Source of the DNA: Inia geoffrensis
Lineage: Eukaryota; Chordata; Mammalia; Artiodactyla; Iniidae
DNA length: 64,000 bases
Direction of reading: 5' to 3'
Assembly: GCA_036417435.1 (NCBI GenBank)
Contig: CM070912.1
Coordinates: forward strand, 23,114,055 to 23,178,054
This document shows positions 44,416 to 55,420 of this stretch, one piece after another. Each line of letters begins with the position of its first letter. The stretch's first letter is position 1. The notes under the pieces are model-generated. The model was not told the DNA's origin, searched no databases, and saw nothing but the letters and a program-made list of their open reading frames with translations. The translations under genes were made by a program, and so were the position numbers.

Positions 44416-44959
44416 CTCATCAGGGTTCAAACCGCTGTTTGCCTGGTTTCCTAGGCAAAATATAACAAAATATAACTTGGGGTCTGATGACTTCCTTCTT
44501 GCCTTCCGTTGCCAGCACCTATTGTGTTTGTTGACTCAAGGACCGAAAATGACGAACGTGCCAGACACAGCCATGCTCTCTTGGAGCTAATCTACGTTTG
44601 AATTGAAAGATAAGTGTTTTCAATATGCAAACAATATCTTCAAGAGTTACATGAATTGGGTTAAACCCTCTCATAGCCATTGCTGGGAAACAATCCTAAG
44701 ACACTGATCTTAGATACAAACTAATATTTAGGAATATGGACATTTATTTGGCGCATGATATCGAAACACTTCTCTTTGGCTGATGTGAGAAAACGTTTAA
44801 TGTCTACTCATTCTGATTGCAATTCCCAGGCTGATAGGAAAGACATGAACGTCACCTCACCATTTCCTCACAGGTAGACCGCTCCATTTCCACTGCCTGT
44901 TGCAACTTTAATATAACTAGCAACAATAACAACAATGATGAAAATAATAATAATCATTA

Positions 44960-45180
44960 TAAGTACTGTTTATTGAGTTCTTACAATATGTCAGGTGTTG
45001 TACAAGGTCATATATCCCTATGTTGTCTTTAACCTTCAAAACGACTCTCTGAAGGTATTATTACCTCCAATTTTCAGATGAGAACACTGAGGCTCTGAAA
45101 GGTAAGTGACTTTTCTAAGATGCAAAGGTGGGATTTGACACCTCATTTGCCTGTCCCTATTCTACTGCTCTTCAGGAAAT
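44960..45180 (-). mobile_element. MIR SINE
   Basis: TATTGAGTTCTTACAATATG, CTCCAATTTTCAGATGAGAA, CACTGAGGCTCTGAAAGG. Confidence 0.82.
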
Positions 45181-45189
45181 CATCTCAAA

Positions 45190-45500
45190 GTTTGAATTAA
45201 AAGAGTAACGTTTTCAATATGTAAAAATATCTTCAATAGCTGCACAAATGAAATTAAATTCTCTTAGGAATGAAGGCAGCCATGGCAGCAATATTTATAA
45301 TGGTGAAACTTAGAAAGAAGTGTCCAATAAGAAAAAAATTATGTAGCTAATCATGTAAAATAAGTTTATAATATACGGGGATATGTTTACAATGTAAAGC
45401 TAGTGAAAAAAGCAAGGATACATGAAAATAACGGCTATGAAGTATGATCTCTCCAATGTAAACTTAAACATAGAGATCCATTTTCAAAAAGATTGAAATG
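45190..45500 (+). mobile_element. Old L1 3' fragment
   Basis: AGAGTAACGTTTTCAATATG, CAGCAATATTTATAATGGTG and GGATATGTTTACAATG fit old L1 3' UTR. It resembles 44590-44730 in part, which may be a second piece. Confidence 0.5.
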
Positions 45501-46218
45501 AAAGATGACAACTGGAAGTTCAAGGGACCCAGAATAGCCAAAACAGTCTTGAAAAAAGAGAACAAAGTTGGAGGACTCACACTTTCCCATTTAAAAACTT
45601 ACTAAAAGCAACAGTAATTGAGACTGGGTGGTACTGGTATGAGGATAAATATATAAATCAATGGAATAGACCTGAAAATCCAGAAGTGAACACTTATTTA
45701 TTAAATTTATGTACTTATTTATTACATTTATGGTCAACTGATTTTCACCAAGGGTGCCAAGACCATTCAATGGCGGAAAGAATAGTCTCTTCAACGTATG
45801 CTGCAGGACAACTGGATATCCACATGCAAAAGAATAAAGGTGGACCCTTAACTTACACCACATACAAAGAGTAACTCAGAATGGGTCAAGGACTTAAATA
45901 AAATCCCTAACACCATAAAGCTCTTGAAAAAAAGCGAGTGGAAAAAACTGGTTTAGACATGGTCCATGGTCCAATAGATTAGACAATGATTTCTTAGATA
46001 TGACACCAAAAGCACAAGGAACAAATGAAAAAATAAAGTGGACATCAACAAAATTTAAAACTTTCATGCTTCAAAACACACCAATTTCAAGAAAGTTAAC
46101 AGACAACCCATGCAACTGCAAATCATATCTCTGATTAGAGACTTGTGTCTAAAATACACTAAAAAAAATCCTTACTACTCAATAAAAGACAGACAATCCA
46201 ATTAAAAAAGGCAGAGGA

Positions 46219-46408
46219 GGGCTTCCCTGGTGGCGCAGCGGTTGAGAGTCCGCCTGCCGAGGCAGGGGACACGGGTTCATGCCCCGGTCCGGGAAGATCC
46301 CACATGCCGCAGAGCAGCTGGGCCCGTGAGCCATGGCCGTGGAGCCTGCGCGTCCGGAGCCTGTGCTCTGCAACGGGAGAGGCCACAACAGTGAGAGGCC
46401 CGTGTACC

Positions 46409-46439
<31 letters not shown>

Positions 46440-46441
46440 CG
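46219..46441 (+). mobile_element. CHR SINE, short form
   Basis: Full-length copy with an A-run of almost 30. The target duplication ggcagagga lies at 46210-46218 and 46442-46450. The long pure A-tail suggests a fairly recent insertion. Confidence 0.97.
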
Positions 46442-46925
46442 GGCAGAGGATCTGAATAGGCATTTCTCCAAAGAAGCTATACAAATGGCCAATAAGCACC
46501 TGATAAGATACTCAACATCATTAGGCATTAGGGAAACATAAATCAAACCACACCAAGATACCACTTAACATCCACAACGATGGCTATAGTCCAACAGACA
46601 GATAATAAGTGCTGGTGAGGATGTGTAAGAATTGGAACCCTCATCCACTGCTGGTGGGAATGTAAAATGGCGCAACTGCTCTGAAAACAGTGTGGCAGTT
46701 CCTCAACCAACTGAACCTAGAGTTACCATATAACCCAGGAATTCCGCTTCTTACTATATATACCCAAGAGAAATGAAAACATGTGTCCACACAAAATATT
46801 GCACATGAATGTTCATAGTGGCATTATTCATAATAGCCAAAATGTGAAAACAACTCAGATGTCCATCAACCAATGAATAGATGCATAGATGTGATACATC
46901 CATACAATGGAATATTATCTGGCCA

Positions 46926-47281
46926 TGAGTTGTATCCCCCTCAAACCCATATGTTGAAGCCTTAAATCCGAACATGTGACTGTACTGGAGATGGGGCCTT
47001 TAAGGAGGTGATTAAAGTTAAATGAGGTCATAAGAGTAGAGCCCTGATCTGATAGAACGGGTACCCTTGTAAGAAGAGGAGGAGATACAAGAACACTCCC
47101 TCCACTATGTGGGGACACAGCTAGAAGGCAGCTTCTGCAAACCAGGAGGAGAGCTCTCACCAGACCCAACCATGCTGGCACCTTGATCTTGGAAATCCAG
47201 ACTCCAGACTGTGGGGAAAAAAATGTCTGTTGTTTAAGTTACCCAGTCTACAGTATTTTGTTATGGCAGCCGAGTAACACA
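46926..47281 (+). mobile_element. MLT1-type solo LTR (ERVL-MaLR)
   Basis: CATATGTTGAAGCCTTAAAT, GGGGCCTTTAAGGAGGTGAT, CTATGTGGGGACACAGC, GCACCTTGATCTTGG and TTGTTATGGCAGCCGAGTAA are in MLT1 order. It interrupts the L1 between GGCCA and CATAAAAAGAAATG. Confidence 0.88.
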
Positions 47282-47578
47282 AGTCATAAAAAGAAATGAT
47301 GTATTAATATGTGCTACAACATGCATGAAGCTTGAAAACACTGTGCAAAGTGAAGATGCCAGTCACAAAGGCAAATCTATAGAGATTGAAAGTCCATTTA
47401 GTGGTTGGCTGGGGCTGGAAAGAATGGGAGTCTTGCAGGCTTATAGCTAACGGGAGTAGGGTTTCTTCTGGGGGTGATGAAGATGTGCTATAATTGATTG
47501 TAGTAATGGTGGCAAATTCTTGGACTATACTAAAAGTGACTGAACTGTATGATATATGAATTATATCTAAATAAAGTT

Positions 47579-47787
47579 TTTTTGGGTTTTTTTTGCGGTA
47601 TACAGGCCTCTCACTGTTGTGGGCTCTCCCGCTGCGGAGCACAGGCTCCGGACACGCAGACCCAGCGGCCATGACCCACGGGCCCAGCCGCTCCGCAGCA
47701 TGTGGGATCCTCCCGGACCGGGGCACGAACCCATGTCCCCTGCATCAGCAGGCGGACTCTCAACCACTGCGCCACGAGGGAAGCCCA
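47579..47787 (-). mobile_element. CHR SINE, short form
   Basis: Antisense copy starting with a T-run, inserted in the A-rich end of the L1. The target duplication aaataaagtt lies at 47569-47578 and 47788-47797. Confidence 0.96.
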
Positions 47788-47939
47788 AAATAAAGTTATT
47801 TTTAAAAAAGAAAGATGACATTTTGATAGCAGTTATCTCTGGATGGTGAGACTTAGAATTATCTGCTTTTTTGTTCAATTTTACAAAAAGGGCAAGTATT
47901 ACTTTTCTAATCAGTTAAGAAGAAAGTTATTTTAAAAAA

Positions 47940-48125
47940 TTCTGTTAGAACAAGTGTCAGCAGTATTCTTCTTTTCTGCAAAGCTGATAAAGCTCACATC
48001 TCAAGAGTCGAATACAAACTAATGACAACTCCTCCGGGCCGGGCTTCTCAGTGTTTAATGTTCTCTCACGTACATTATCTCATGTGAGATTCACAACCTC
48101 TTTGTGCTGTAAACAAGGCAAATAC
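47940..48125 (-). mobile_element. MIR/L2-like remnant
   Basis: CACGTACATTATCTCATGTG and CACAACCTCTTTGTGCTG resemble an antisense MIR/L2 3' region. Weak. Confidence 0.4.
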
Positions 48126-48429
48126 CTATTTTCTTCCTGAATGTATTTATATCCTGCTTCCTCCCTAAAAGGATTTCAGAGAATTTACAAAAAATATATA
48201 GTTAATAAAAATAGAAAAAAGAAAACCAAGTCTGAAGAGAAATGGAGAATTTAGATATGCTAACCAAGAAGAGTCAGTAAGTTGCTATAAATGAGGTTTA
48301 AATTGAACTCTGAGCTTCCTGGCAGACTAGGCAAAAAGGAGAAGCTAGGGAAGAAGCAAACCATTTCCCCAAGGGGAGCTACATTTTTTCCTGGCACTGT
48401 TTGCTGGAAACATTTCTCATATGGGGATT

Positions 48430-48905
48430 TATTTTTATAAAAAGATCTAATGGACCATGATCCAGGAATTCTACTCCTAGGTGTACACTCAAGAGATACT
48501 CTTAGATATCTACCAGGAATGCTCATAGCAGTTTTATTCATAACTAAAAACTGTAAACAACTCATATATCCATCAAGAGTAGACTGATAAACAACTGCAG
48601 TATATTCATACAAAGGAATACTATACCACCGGTGGAAAAGAACAAATTACTGATACAACCAAGATGGCTGAATCACATAACATGTGGAGTGAGCAAGCCA
48701 GATATAAAAGACTTTTATTTAAATGATGATCAAAAAACAGGTAAAACTAGTCGAGGATGATAGAAACCAAAACAGTGATTACCTGAGGGGCAGGGGGTGA
48801 GAGGTCAGGAAGATGAGGTAGGTGGGGTGGATTGATTGGGATGGGACATGGCGGAGCCTTCAGGAATAATGGAAATGTTCCGTATCTTGAGCTAAAGCTG
48901 GTTGG
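48430..48905 (+). mobile_element. Old L1/HAL1 3' fragment
   Basis: ATCCAGGAATTCTACTCCTA, AGGAATGCTCATAGCAG, AGGAATACTATACCACC, AAAACAGTGATTACCTGAGG in L1 3' order. Confidence 0.75.
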
Positions 48906-48909
48906 TACA

Positions 48910-49255
48910 TGGGGAAGATGTCTATTCAGATCCTCTGTCCATTTTTAAATGTTTGGGGCTTTTTTTGATGTTGAGTTGTGTGAGTTCTTTGTATACTTTG
49001 GATATTAACTCCTTATCAGATATATCATTTGCAAATATCTTCTCCAATTCAGTAGGCGGCCTTTTCATTTTGTTGATAGTTTCCTTCTCTGTGCAAAAGC
49101 TTTTTAGTTTGATGTGGTCCCATTTGTTTATTTTTGTTTTTATTTCCCTTGCCTGAAGAGACATATCCAAAAAAAATCGCTAAGACTGATGTCAAAGAAC
49201 GTACTGCCTATGCTGTCTTCTAGGAGTTTTATGGTTCCAGGTCTTACATTTAAAA
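48910..49255 (-). mobile_element. L1 ORF2 fragment, antisense
   Basis: The minus strand reads L1 ORF2 C-terminal protein: KINKWDHIKLKSFCTEKETI, then PTELEKIFANDISDKELISK. It is followed at once by an L1 piece in the other orientation (49256-49364). It is a fragment and has no function of its own. Confidence 0.88.
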
Positions 49256-49364
49256 GAATAAAACTGGACTACTTTCTCACACCATATAGAAAAGTAAATT
49301 CAAAATGGATTAAAGACTTAAATGTAAGAACTGAGGTTATTTCATTTTTAAAAATGCATGTGGC
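49256..49364 (+). mobile_element. L1 ORF2 fragment, sense, inverted to its neighbour
   Basis: The + strand reads KLDYFLTPYRKVNSKWIKDL, the ORF2 part that lies just upstream of the neighbouring piece in intact L1. Opposite orientations at one junction fit 5' inversion during L1 insertion. Confidence 0.8.
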
Positions 49365-49574
49365 GGGCTTCCCTGGTGGCGCAGTGGTTGAGAGTCTGCC
49401 TGCCGATGCATGGGATGCGGGTTCGTGCCCTGGTCTAGGAGGATCCCACATGCCGCGGAGCGGCTGGGCCTGTGAGCCATGGCCGCTGGGCCTGTGCGTC
49501 CGGAGCCTGTGCTCTGCAACGGGAGAGGCCACAGCAGTGAGTGACCCGCGTACCACGAAAAAAAAAAAAAAAAA
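49365..49574 (+). mobile_element. CHR SINE, short form
   Basis: Full-length copy in the L1 piece. The target duplication aaaaatgcatgtggc lies at 49350-49364 and again ending at 49589. It has an A-tail of about 20. Confidence 0.96.
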
Positions 49575-49669
49575 AAAAATGCATGTGGCAACCCACTGTT
49601 TTCACCATCCACAGTGGGAAAAACACTGCTCTAACATGATTCATAAGTTGTATGATTTACAATAGTAAT

Positions 49670-49890
49670 TGATCATTATTGAACCCCTACTGTCTGTGAG
49701 TATTGGACTAAACGTGTTACATGCACTGTCTCATATGGGTTTCTCTAGGATCCAGTGAGGGGAATACTTTTTAAATTTCTATTGTACAGATGAAGAAACG
49801 GAAGGTCAGAGAGGTTAAGTAACTGTCTCAAGGTCACACAGCCAGTGAGAATTTATAGGTGGGCATCAGCTCAAGTCTATTTAACTCAAA
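49670..49890 (-). mobile_element. MIR SINE
   Basis: ATTGTACAGATGAAGAAACG, AGGTCAGAGAGGTTAAGTAA, AAGGTCACACAGCCAGTGAG. Confidence 0.9.
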
Positions 49891-49919
49891 TAACCTTGCC
49901 TCTCAGTTGGGCTTTTAGG

Positions 49920-50060
49920 AGGGTGTTAATTTCATTTTAAAGTTAGAAGATGGAAGATCAGGAAGGTTAAGTGCTTTGCTCAAAGATACACAGCTAGGAA
50001 GCTTCCAATTAGGGTTTGAATATAAATCTTGGGACTCCAGGCCCAGTACTCTTGCTGCCG
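49920..50060 (-). mobile_element. MIR-like SINE
   Basis: CAGGAAGGTTAAGTGCTTTG, ATACACAGCTAGGAAGC, GGGTTTGAATATAAATC. Confidence 0.7.
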
Positions 50061-50784
50061 CTATTAGCGGCTCACTTGGACAGCTTCAAAGGTCACTCTG
50101 AAACCTCTTAAATGACAAGTCTTCAGATGCCACGAAAAGCAAACTCCAAGGTTGTGGGCAACTCCAAGACACATGGTGAGTAGAGCACATACAACAGACT
50201 CAGTCTCCTCTACCTCCCTCCTTCTCGTGGGATAAAATAAAGCACTTTTTAAAAAGTCTTTCTATACACCGAAGTATTATCGGTGACAGCATTGATGGAT
50301 ACCCTTTTTTGATCTCTTCATACTTTTCTGTATTTTGCAAAATGAGAATGTATTACTTTGATAAAGGGACGGTTTTTAAGTTATTCTAAAAGGAATCAGT
50401 GTGTCCTTCTTAACATCTAGCCTCCATAGCTCTATACCTCTAAAATTTTCCATGTCCTAGACTAATGAGAGACAAATCTGAAAATTGGCAAGAGACTTTA
50501 GCTGCTCAGATCCTAAATTTAGATCCTCACGGTGAATACCATGCATCAACAGGGTTGGACTGGCACTTATAGAGAGAAGGCGGGACAATTGCCCTTTAAA
50601 CCAGGCTAACAGGCGTAACGGAACATGTGCTTCATGCTCTCAGCAATTTAAACAGAGGTTGGGTCCTGATGGCTTTCGCATGAAACAAAACACCAACAGA
50701 TTTCTCTGGAGCTTAACTCCATAAATAACATCTGTGCATTGCGGCATCGGAGGTGGGGAAGAGGAAGGACTCCCAAGCTGCCCA

Positions 50785-50980
50785 GTCTGCTACTTCCTTG
50801 CTGGGTGGCCATGGGTATATTGTTCAACCTCTCTGTGCCTCAGTTTCTTCATCTATAAAATGGAGACCATACAGTATCTACTTCAAAGGGCTGCTGAGAA
50901 GACTGAGTTCCTACTAAAGGTGTGCTTGGAACATTGCTTGCTTCATAGTAAGCACACAGGAATGTGAACAGTCCTTTTTA
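50785..50980 (+). mobile_element. MIR SINE
   Basis: GGGTATATTGTTCAACCTCT, CTGTGCCTCAGTTTCTTCAT, CTATAAAATGGAGACCATAC. Confidence 0.8.
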
Positions 50981-51119
50981 TTATTTTAGAAAAGATGGAT
51001 AATATATTTCCTTTTATTTATTTGGTTGGTTGCTTGGAAACAGTTCTGTTTACCTTAGACTGACTTTGTCCATAGGGTGTTTACCAAGCTGGATGATTTG
51101 GGAAGGGTACTGTGTAACA

Positions 51120-51305
51120 CAGATTCAGTCATTTAATCAACAAATGTTTCTTGAACATCTACCACATACATGCCGGGCACCGTGCTAGGAGTTGGGATAG
51201 AGCGGTGAACGACACAGAAAGGAAAAATCATCCAAGCTGCCACAGGAAGCTTCCATATTCTAGTGCAGTCACACAAACAATAAACAAAATAAATCATTAA
51301 AATCC
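51120..51305 (-). mobile_element. L2 3' end
   Basis: TTTAATCAACAAATGTTTCT, CATGCCGGGCACCGTGCTAG, TAGTGCAGTCACACAAACAA. Confidence 0.78.
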
Positions 51306-51702
51306 TGGGTAATTCAAAAGAATTAAAAACTTAAATAATTATTAATCGGTGACTAAATACAATTAAATACATCACATAGTCAAAGACAATTTGTTAAGGA
51401 ACTAACATAGCAGTTACAACATAACAGATCTTCTACATGTAGCCACTGGAACAAACAGAGGACACGGGGCACCCAGCCATCCTGGAGCTGGCATTGTCCC
51501 AGATCCTCTATTGCAGCCAGGGTTGAAGGGCAATCACACATTTCTTTATTTCTCCAAAGCTGCAAAGAAGAGTTGGCACCGACACCAAGTTCTTAATCTG
51601 TGCCCATGCATGTTGTAATAAAAGTTTGGAAGCAGTCAGTTCTTTTTTTTTTTTTTTTAAAGATATTATATTCTTATTATGTAACTGCTACACTTCCACT
51701 TT

Positions 51703-51995
51703 TTTTAAAATTAATTAATTAATTTATTTTTGGCTGTGTTGGGTCTTCGTTTCTGTGCGAGGGCTTTCTCCAGTTGCAGCAAGCGCGGGTCACTCTTCAT
51801 CGCGGTGCACGGGCTTCTCACTATCGCGGCCTCTCTTGCTGAGGAGCACAGGCTCCAGACGCGCAGGCTCAGTAGCTGTGGCTCACGGGCTTAGTTGCTC
51901 CGCGGCATGTGGGATCTTCCCGGACCAGGGCTCGAACCCGTGTCCCCTGCATTGGCAGGCAGATTCTTAACCACTGCACCACCAAGGAAGCCCCC
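51703..51995 (-). mobile_element. CHR SINE, long form
   Basis: Antisense copy starting TTTATTTTTGGCTGTGTTGG and ending CCACTGCACCACCAAGGAAG. Middle parts are shorter than in other long copies. No clear target duplication was found. Confidence 0.92.
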
Positions 51996-52009
51996 CGTAT
52001 TCTTAATAA

Positions 52010-52245
52010 CAATGTATATTAGCCATATGTTGAGCATTTACATTACTAATAATAGTTATTTAGTGATCACTTTGTTTTTTCAGCCAGACACTATTCCGGT
52101 TCATTTAATCCTTACAAAAACCCTATGGGGTGGTTACTAACATTAGTGTTTCCATTTTATTGCCATGCAAACTGAGTCACAGAGAGATTAAGCAACCACC
52201 ACAAGGTTATACAGCTGATAAATGGGAAACTTAATCCAATCTGGT
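52010..52245 (-). mobile_element. MIR/L2-type repeat
   Basis: ATTTAATCCTTACAAAAACC, CAAACTGAGTCACAGAGAGA, GGTTATACAGCTGATAAATG. Confidence 0.75.
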
Positions 52246-52547
52246 GCCTTGAGCCTTCCAGACATTTGTGGATTTATCTAAATCCTACAAAAGCATTCTG
52301 CTTTCTACAATGGCACAGAAGAATGCTGAACAGTCAGATGATGGAATGAAACTAATGGTTGGAAGCATCCATTTACATAATCTTAAATTGAGGATTTGAA
52401 CTTTGGGGGCAGGCCAGTTCATAAAGGAAATCGTTTTTTATTTTACTTTTCATTTCGGTAGAATAGTAGGGGATCGTCGAGCATTTCAACAGAAGGCACA
52501 TCCTAGTTGTGCATTTTTGCAACTTTTAAATGAAAAGATAGGTATGG

Positions 52548-52897
52548 GACTTTCCTGGTGGCGCAGTGGTTAAGAATCCGCCTGCCAATGCAGGGAACAC
52601 GGGTTCGAGCCCTGGTCCGGGAAGATCCCACATGCCGCGTAGCACCTAAGCCCGTGCGCCACAACTACTGAGTCTGAGCTCTAGAGCCCGCGAGCCACAA
52701 CTACTGAGCCTGCATGCCACAACTACTGAAGCCCGTGCGCCTAGAGCCCGTGCTCTCCAAGGAGAAGCCACCGCAATGAGAAGCCCACACACCGCCACGA
52801 AGAGTAGCCCCAGCTCGCTGCAACTAGAGAAAGCCCGCGCACAGCAACAAAGACCCAGTTCAGCCAAAAATAAATAAATAAAATTAAAAAAAAAAAA
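52548..52897 (+). mobile_element. CHR SINE, long form
   Basis: The most complete long copy, about 350 bp including GAGAAGCCACCGCAATGAG and GCAACAAAGACCCAG. The flanks aagataggtatg and aagatatgtatg are an imperfect target duplication with one difference. Confidence 0.96.
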
Positions 52898-53264
52898 GAT
52901 ATGTATGAAAGTTGATGTCATCCTAACATCCCCACCCACTGGTGAGTCTTAAAAATAGAACTGATGAAAGTAATATCAAGGCATGAAGTCACTAGATTTC
53001 TTTTAATCAAATTTTTATTTCTTCTGCAGGTTAAAATGGAGAAGGAACTAAAGTTTGGGGAGATATGAGAGAAAAAGTTAAAATGAAAATGACATCTTAG
53101 ATTTCCAGATAGTATATTTCTTCTTAAAGAGGCATGGTAATATCAAAGCAATGACCTCATTTAGAATTATCCCTGAGGCATAATCATTCTCATTTTAAAA
53201 GTAGGGAAAATGAAGCACAAAGATTACATCACTCATCAAAAGTTCCAACGTGACTTGGTGGCAT

Positions 53265-53790
53265 TAAGTATAAACTGGTGCAATGTTTTTGGATGACAGT
53301 ATGGTGATCACTTTCTAAACTTAATGTATTTATATCCTTTGACCCAGCAATTCCACTTCTAGGAATTTATCCTATAGGAGTACTTTTATAAGTAAGCAAG
53401 AATATACCTACAGAATGTCTATGGATGCATTATTCGTAATACAAGCCAAATATCCATTCATTGGGATTTGTTTTTAAAAAGTATGATACAGATCTATCAT
53501 TTTTATGGAACCACAAAAAATAATGAGATAGATCTCTGTATATGTGGCATGAAGAGATGTCAATGATATATTGCCAAGTGAAGAGAAAAGCAAGTTACAC
53601 TATACTATATATAATATGGTTCATGTTTATAAATATGAGTGTATATATACTTATATATACTTATGTATTAATAGGCAGATGAAGAAACTGACATACTAAA
53701 CAGTGGTTGTCTCTGGAAAATGTTACTGAAAATTTGCCTTTTTTGTTACATGATTGATTATGTTTGTTAGTCACAAAGGGTCACACTTAA
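53265..53790 (+). mobile_element. Old L1/HAL1 3' fragment
   Basis: TTTGACCCAGCAATTCCACT, GGAATTTATCCTATAGG, GGATGCATTATTCGTAATAC, AAACAGTGGTTGTCTCTGG. Confidence 0.78.
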
Positions 53791-54204
53791 TGCCAGAACC
53801 CACCTCCTGAGCCATCGGCTACAGTGTTCTCTGCACCTGGGAGCCCTCTTTTGGGGCCAGGCCCTTTGCTGCTCCTCATCTGTAGATGGGCAGGGAGTTT
53901 GGAAGGAGGGAGAGAAAAACATCCTCATCCTTATCCACTCACCCCTGGCTTCCTGCTCTGATGGAAATGTCTCCCAGAAACATGGTTATAGATCCTGCAG
54001 CCTTCGGATTGAGGACTCAGACTCTCCTACCCTCAAACCTCCCTTATTCCAGTGGCCTGTGGTAATTTCGGCTAGTGTGCAGGGCAGGAGGCACGGCCAG
54101 ACGCTGCCCACTGTCCAGCCTGGGGCTCCTGGTACCCGGATGGGAAGCTTTGCAGGGGGTCAACTAGCCTTATTGGACCCACAGCTTAAGGTAACTGGAC
54201 ACCA

Positions 54205-54430
54205 TGGCAGGAGATGACCAGAGGTTCCCTGGCATCAGGCAGACCTGGGTTCGAATCCCTGGTCTCTGGCCTACCTGGCTGTGTGACCTGTGTGAGTCAA
54301 GTAACCTCCCAGCTCCAGTTTCCTCATCTGTACAATGCAGAGAATATCTTCTCTCTGGGACAGCAGGTATGAAGGCTACATGGAAACACAGGGCCTGGCA
54401 CGCGGTACATGCTCGCTAACTCACGGCTAC
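54205..54430 (+). mobile_element. MIR SINE
   Basis: ATCAGGCAGACCTGGGTTCG, CTGGCTGTGTGACCTGTGTG, TTTCCTCATCTGTACAATGC, GGCCTGGCACGCGG. The open frame starting at 54204 is inside this SINE. Confidence 0.9.
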
Positions 54431-54790
54431 TCCTGAGCTCCAGACAGACTTCTCTGCTCTAAGAGCTAAGTTCCGGCAGCATCCTAAGGTCACAGGCAGG
54501 TGGTATGGCCAAGATAAGGTGCTTATTTTAAGAATATCCTTAAAACCCAATCCTAATAGTTAAGATTTGTCATTACAATCTAAACTTAAAATACTAGATT
54601 TAAAATCAAGGAAAGAAATTTCTCTGGTTTCTATCCCACCTCCACCCCAGGCATTTATCTTTTACCTCCAGAAGCAAATGCCCTTCTAAGAAACTCATTA
54701 AGGGAAAGGAAGATTGATGTTCACTACTTTACAGTGTCTTCTTTACGAGAGAAAAATCAGCTCCAGGAATGAGAGCTTCCAAGAAACTTT

Positions 54791-55117
54791 TTGAAATTTG
54801 AAGGCAATAAACAATGTAATGATCCTATTTCCTTCATTGCTATGGCTTCTAGGAAGCTCAGAGCCACATTTCTATTTATTGTAGGAACACTTTTGAGGTT
54901 ATTATTCACATTGCATAATGTATTAGGGAAGGGCCCAGTATTTCCTGAACAACCAGACTGTCTTTTTCCTTATGGATACTATGAATTATGCAACAGGCCT
55001 TATTTCCTTCTTTACTTTGTCCCTAAGAAATCTCTAGCAAGTATAGGCCTTGGAGTAAGTATTTTGCTTACTGCATTCAATGGCTTTATATTTTCTCTAC
55101 TCTTAATTTTTCCTTAA
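54791..55117 (+). other. Open frame of 108 codons, function unknown
   Basis: I do not recognise this frame. It would encode two hydrophobic segments (about residues 27-45 and 86-107) around a middle with three cysteines and several tyrosines. It lies in an AT- and T-rich part of the IQCK intron on the opposite strand to IQCK, with no CpG island, splice signals or poly(A) signal that I can tie to it. T-rich DNA favours hydrophobic codons, so chance is the likelier cause. A fragment of an old inserted element is the other option. Confidence 0.15.
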
Positions 55118-55359
55118 TCCAATTACCACACTTACCTAAAAATGTTACATTATATGTGTTTCTGTAAGCAACTACAAACTACTCTTGGACTGAGGTAGGG
55201 AACAAACAGGTGAGCAAACAAAAGTAAACAATCTATCTCCTTTGACAGGTCAGCCTCCCCCACCCTTTTCTTTAAAATATCAAGAAGTGATAAGGTCATT
55301 CAAAGAGTATTTACACAAACATACAATATACACACACATTTGAAAATTGCAATCTGATG

Positions 55360-55360
55360 T

Positions 55361-55417
<57 letters not shown>
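55360..55417. repeat. (TG)n(TA)n microsatellite
   Basis: Six TG units run into about 23 TA units. The TA run is long enough to extrude as a cruciform. Confidence 0.95.

Positions 55418-55419
<2 letters not shown>

Positions 55420-55420
<1 letters not shown>

Larger units (their letters stand above)
45515..47810 (+). mobile_element. L1 (L1MA/MB-type), three nested insertions
   Basis: ORF2 end-region sequence runs from CAGAATAGCCAAAACAGTCT through CAATGGAATAGACCTGAAAA, then the 3' UTR to an AATAAAGTT end. A CHR SINE at 46219, an MLT1 LTR at 46926 and a second CHR SINE at 47579 are inserted in it. ORF2 is broken by stops and frameshifts, so the element is dead. Confidence 0.88.

Noticed and set aside
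48922..49170. ORF2-like L1 protein fragment as a possible active element
   Set aside because: It is an 82-codon piece with an inverted neighbour and no promoter, 5' UTR or full ORF2.
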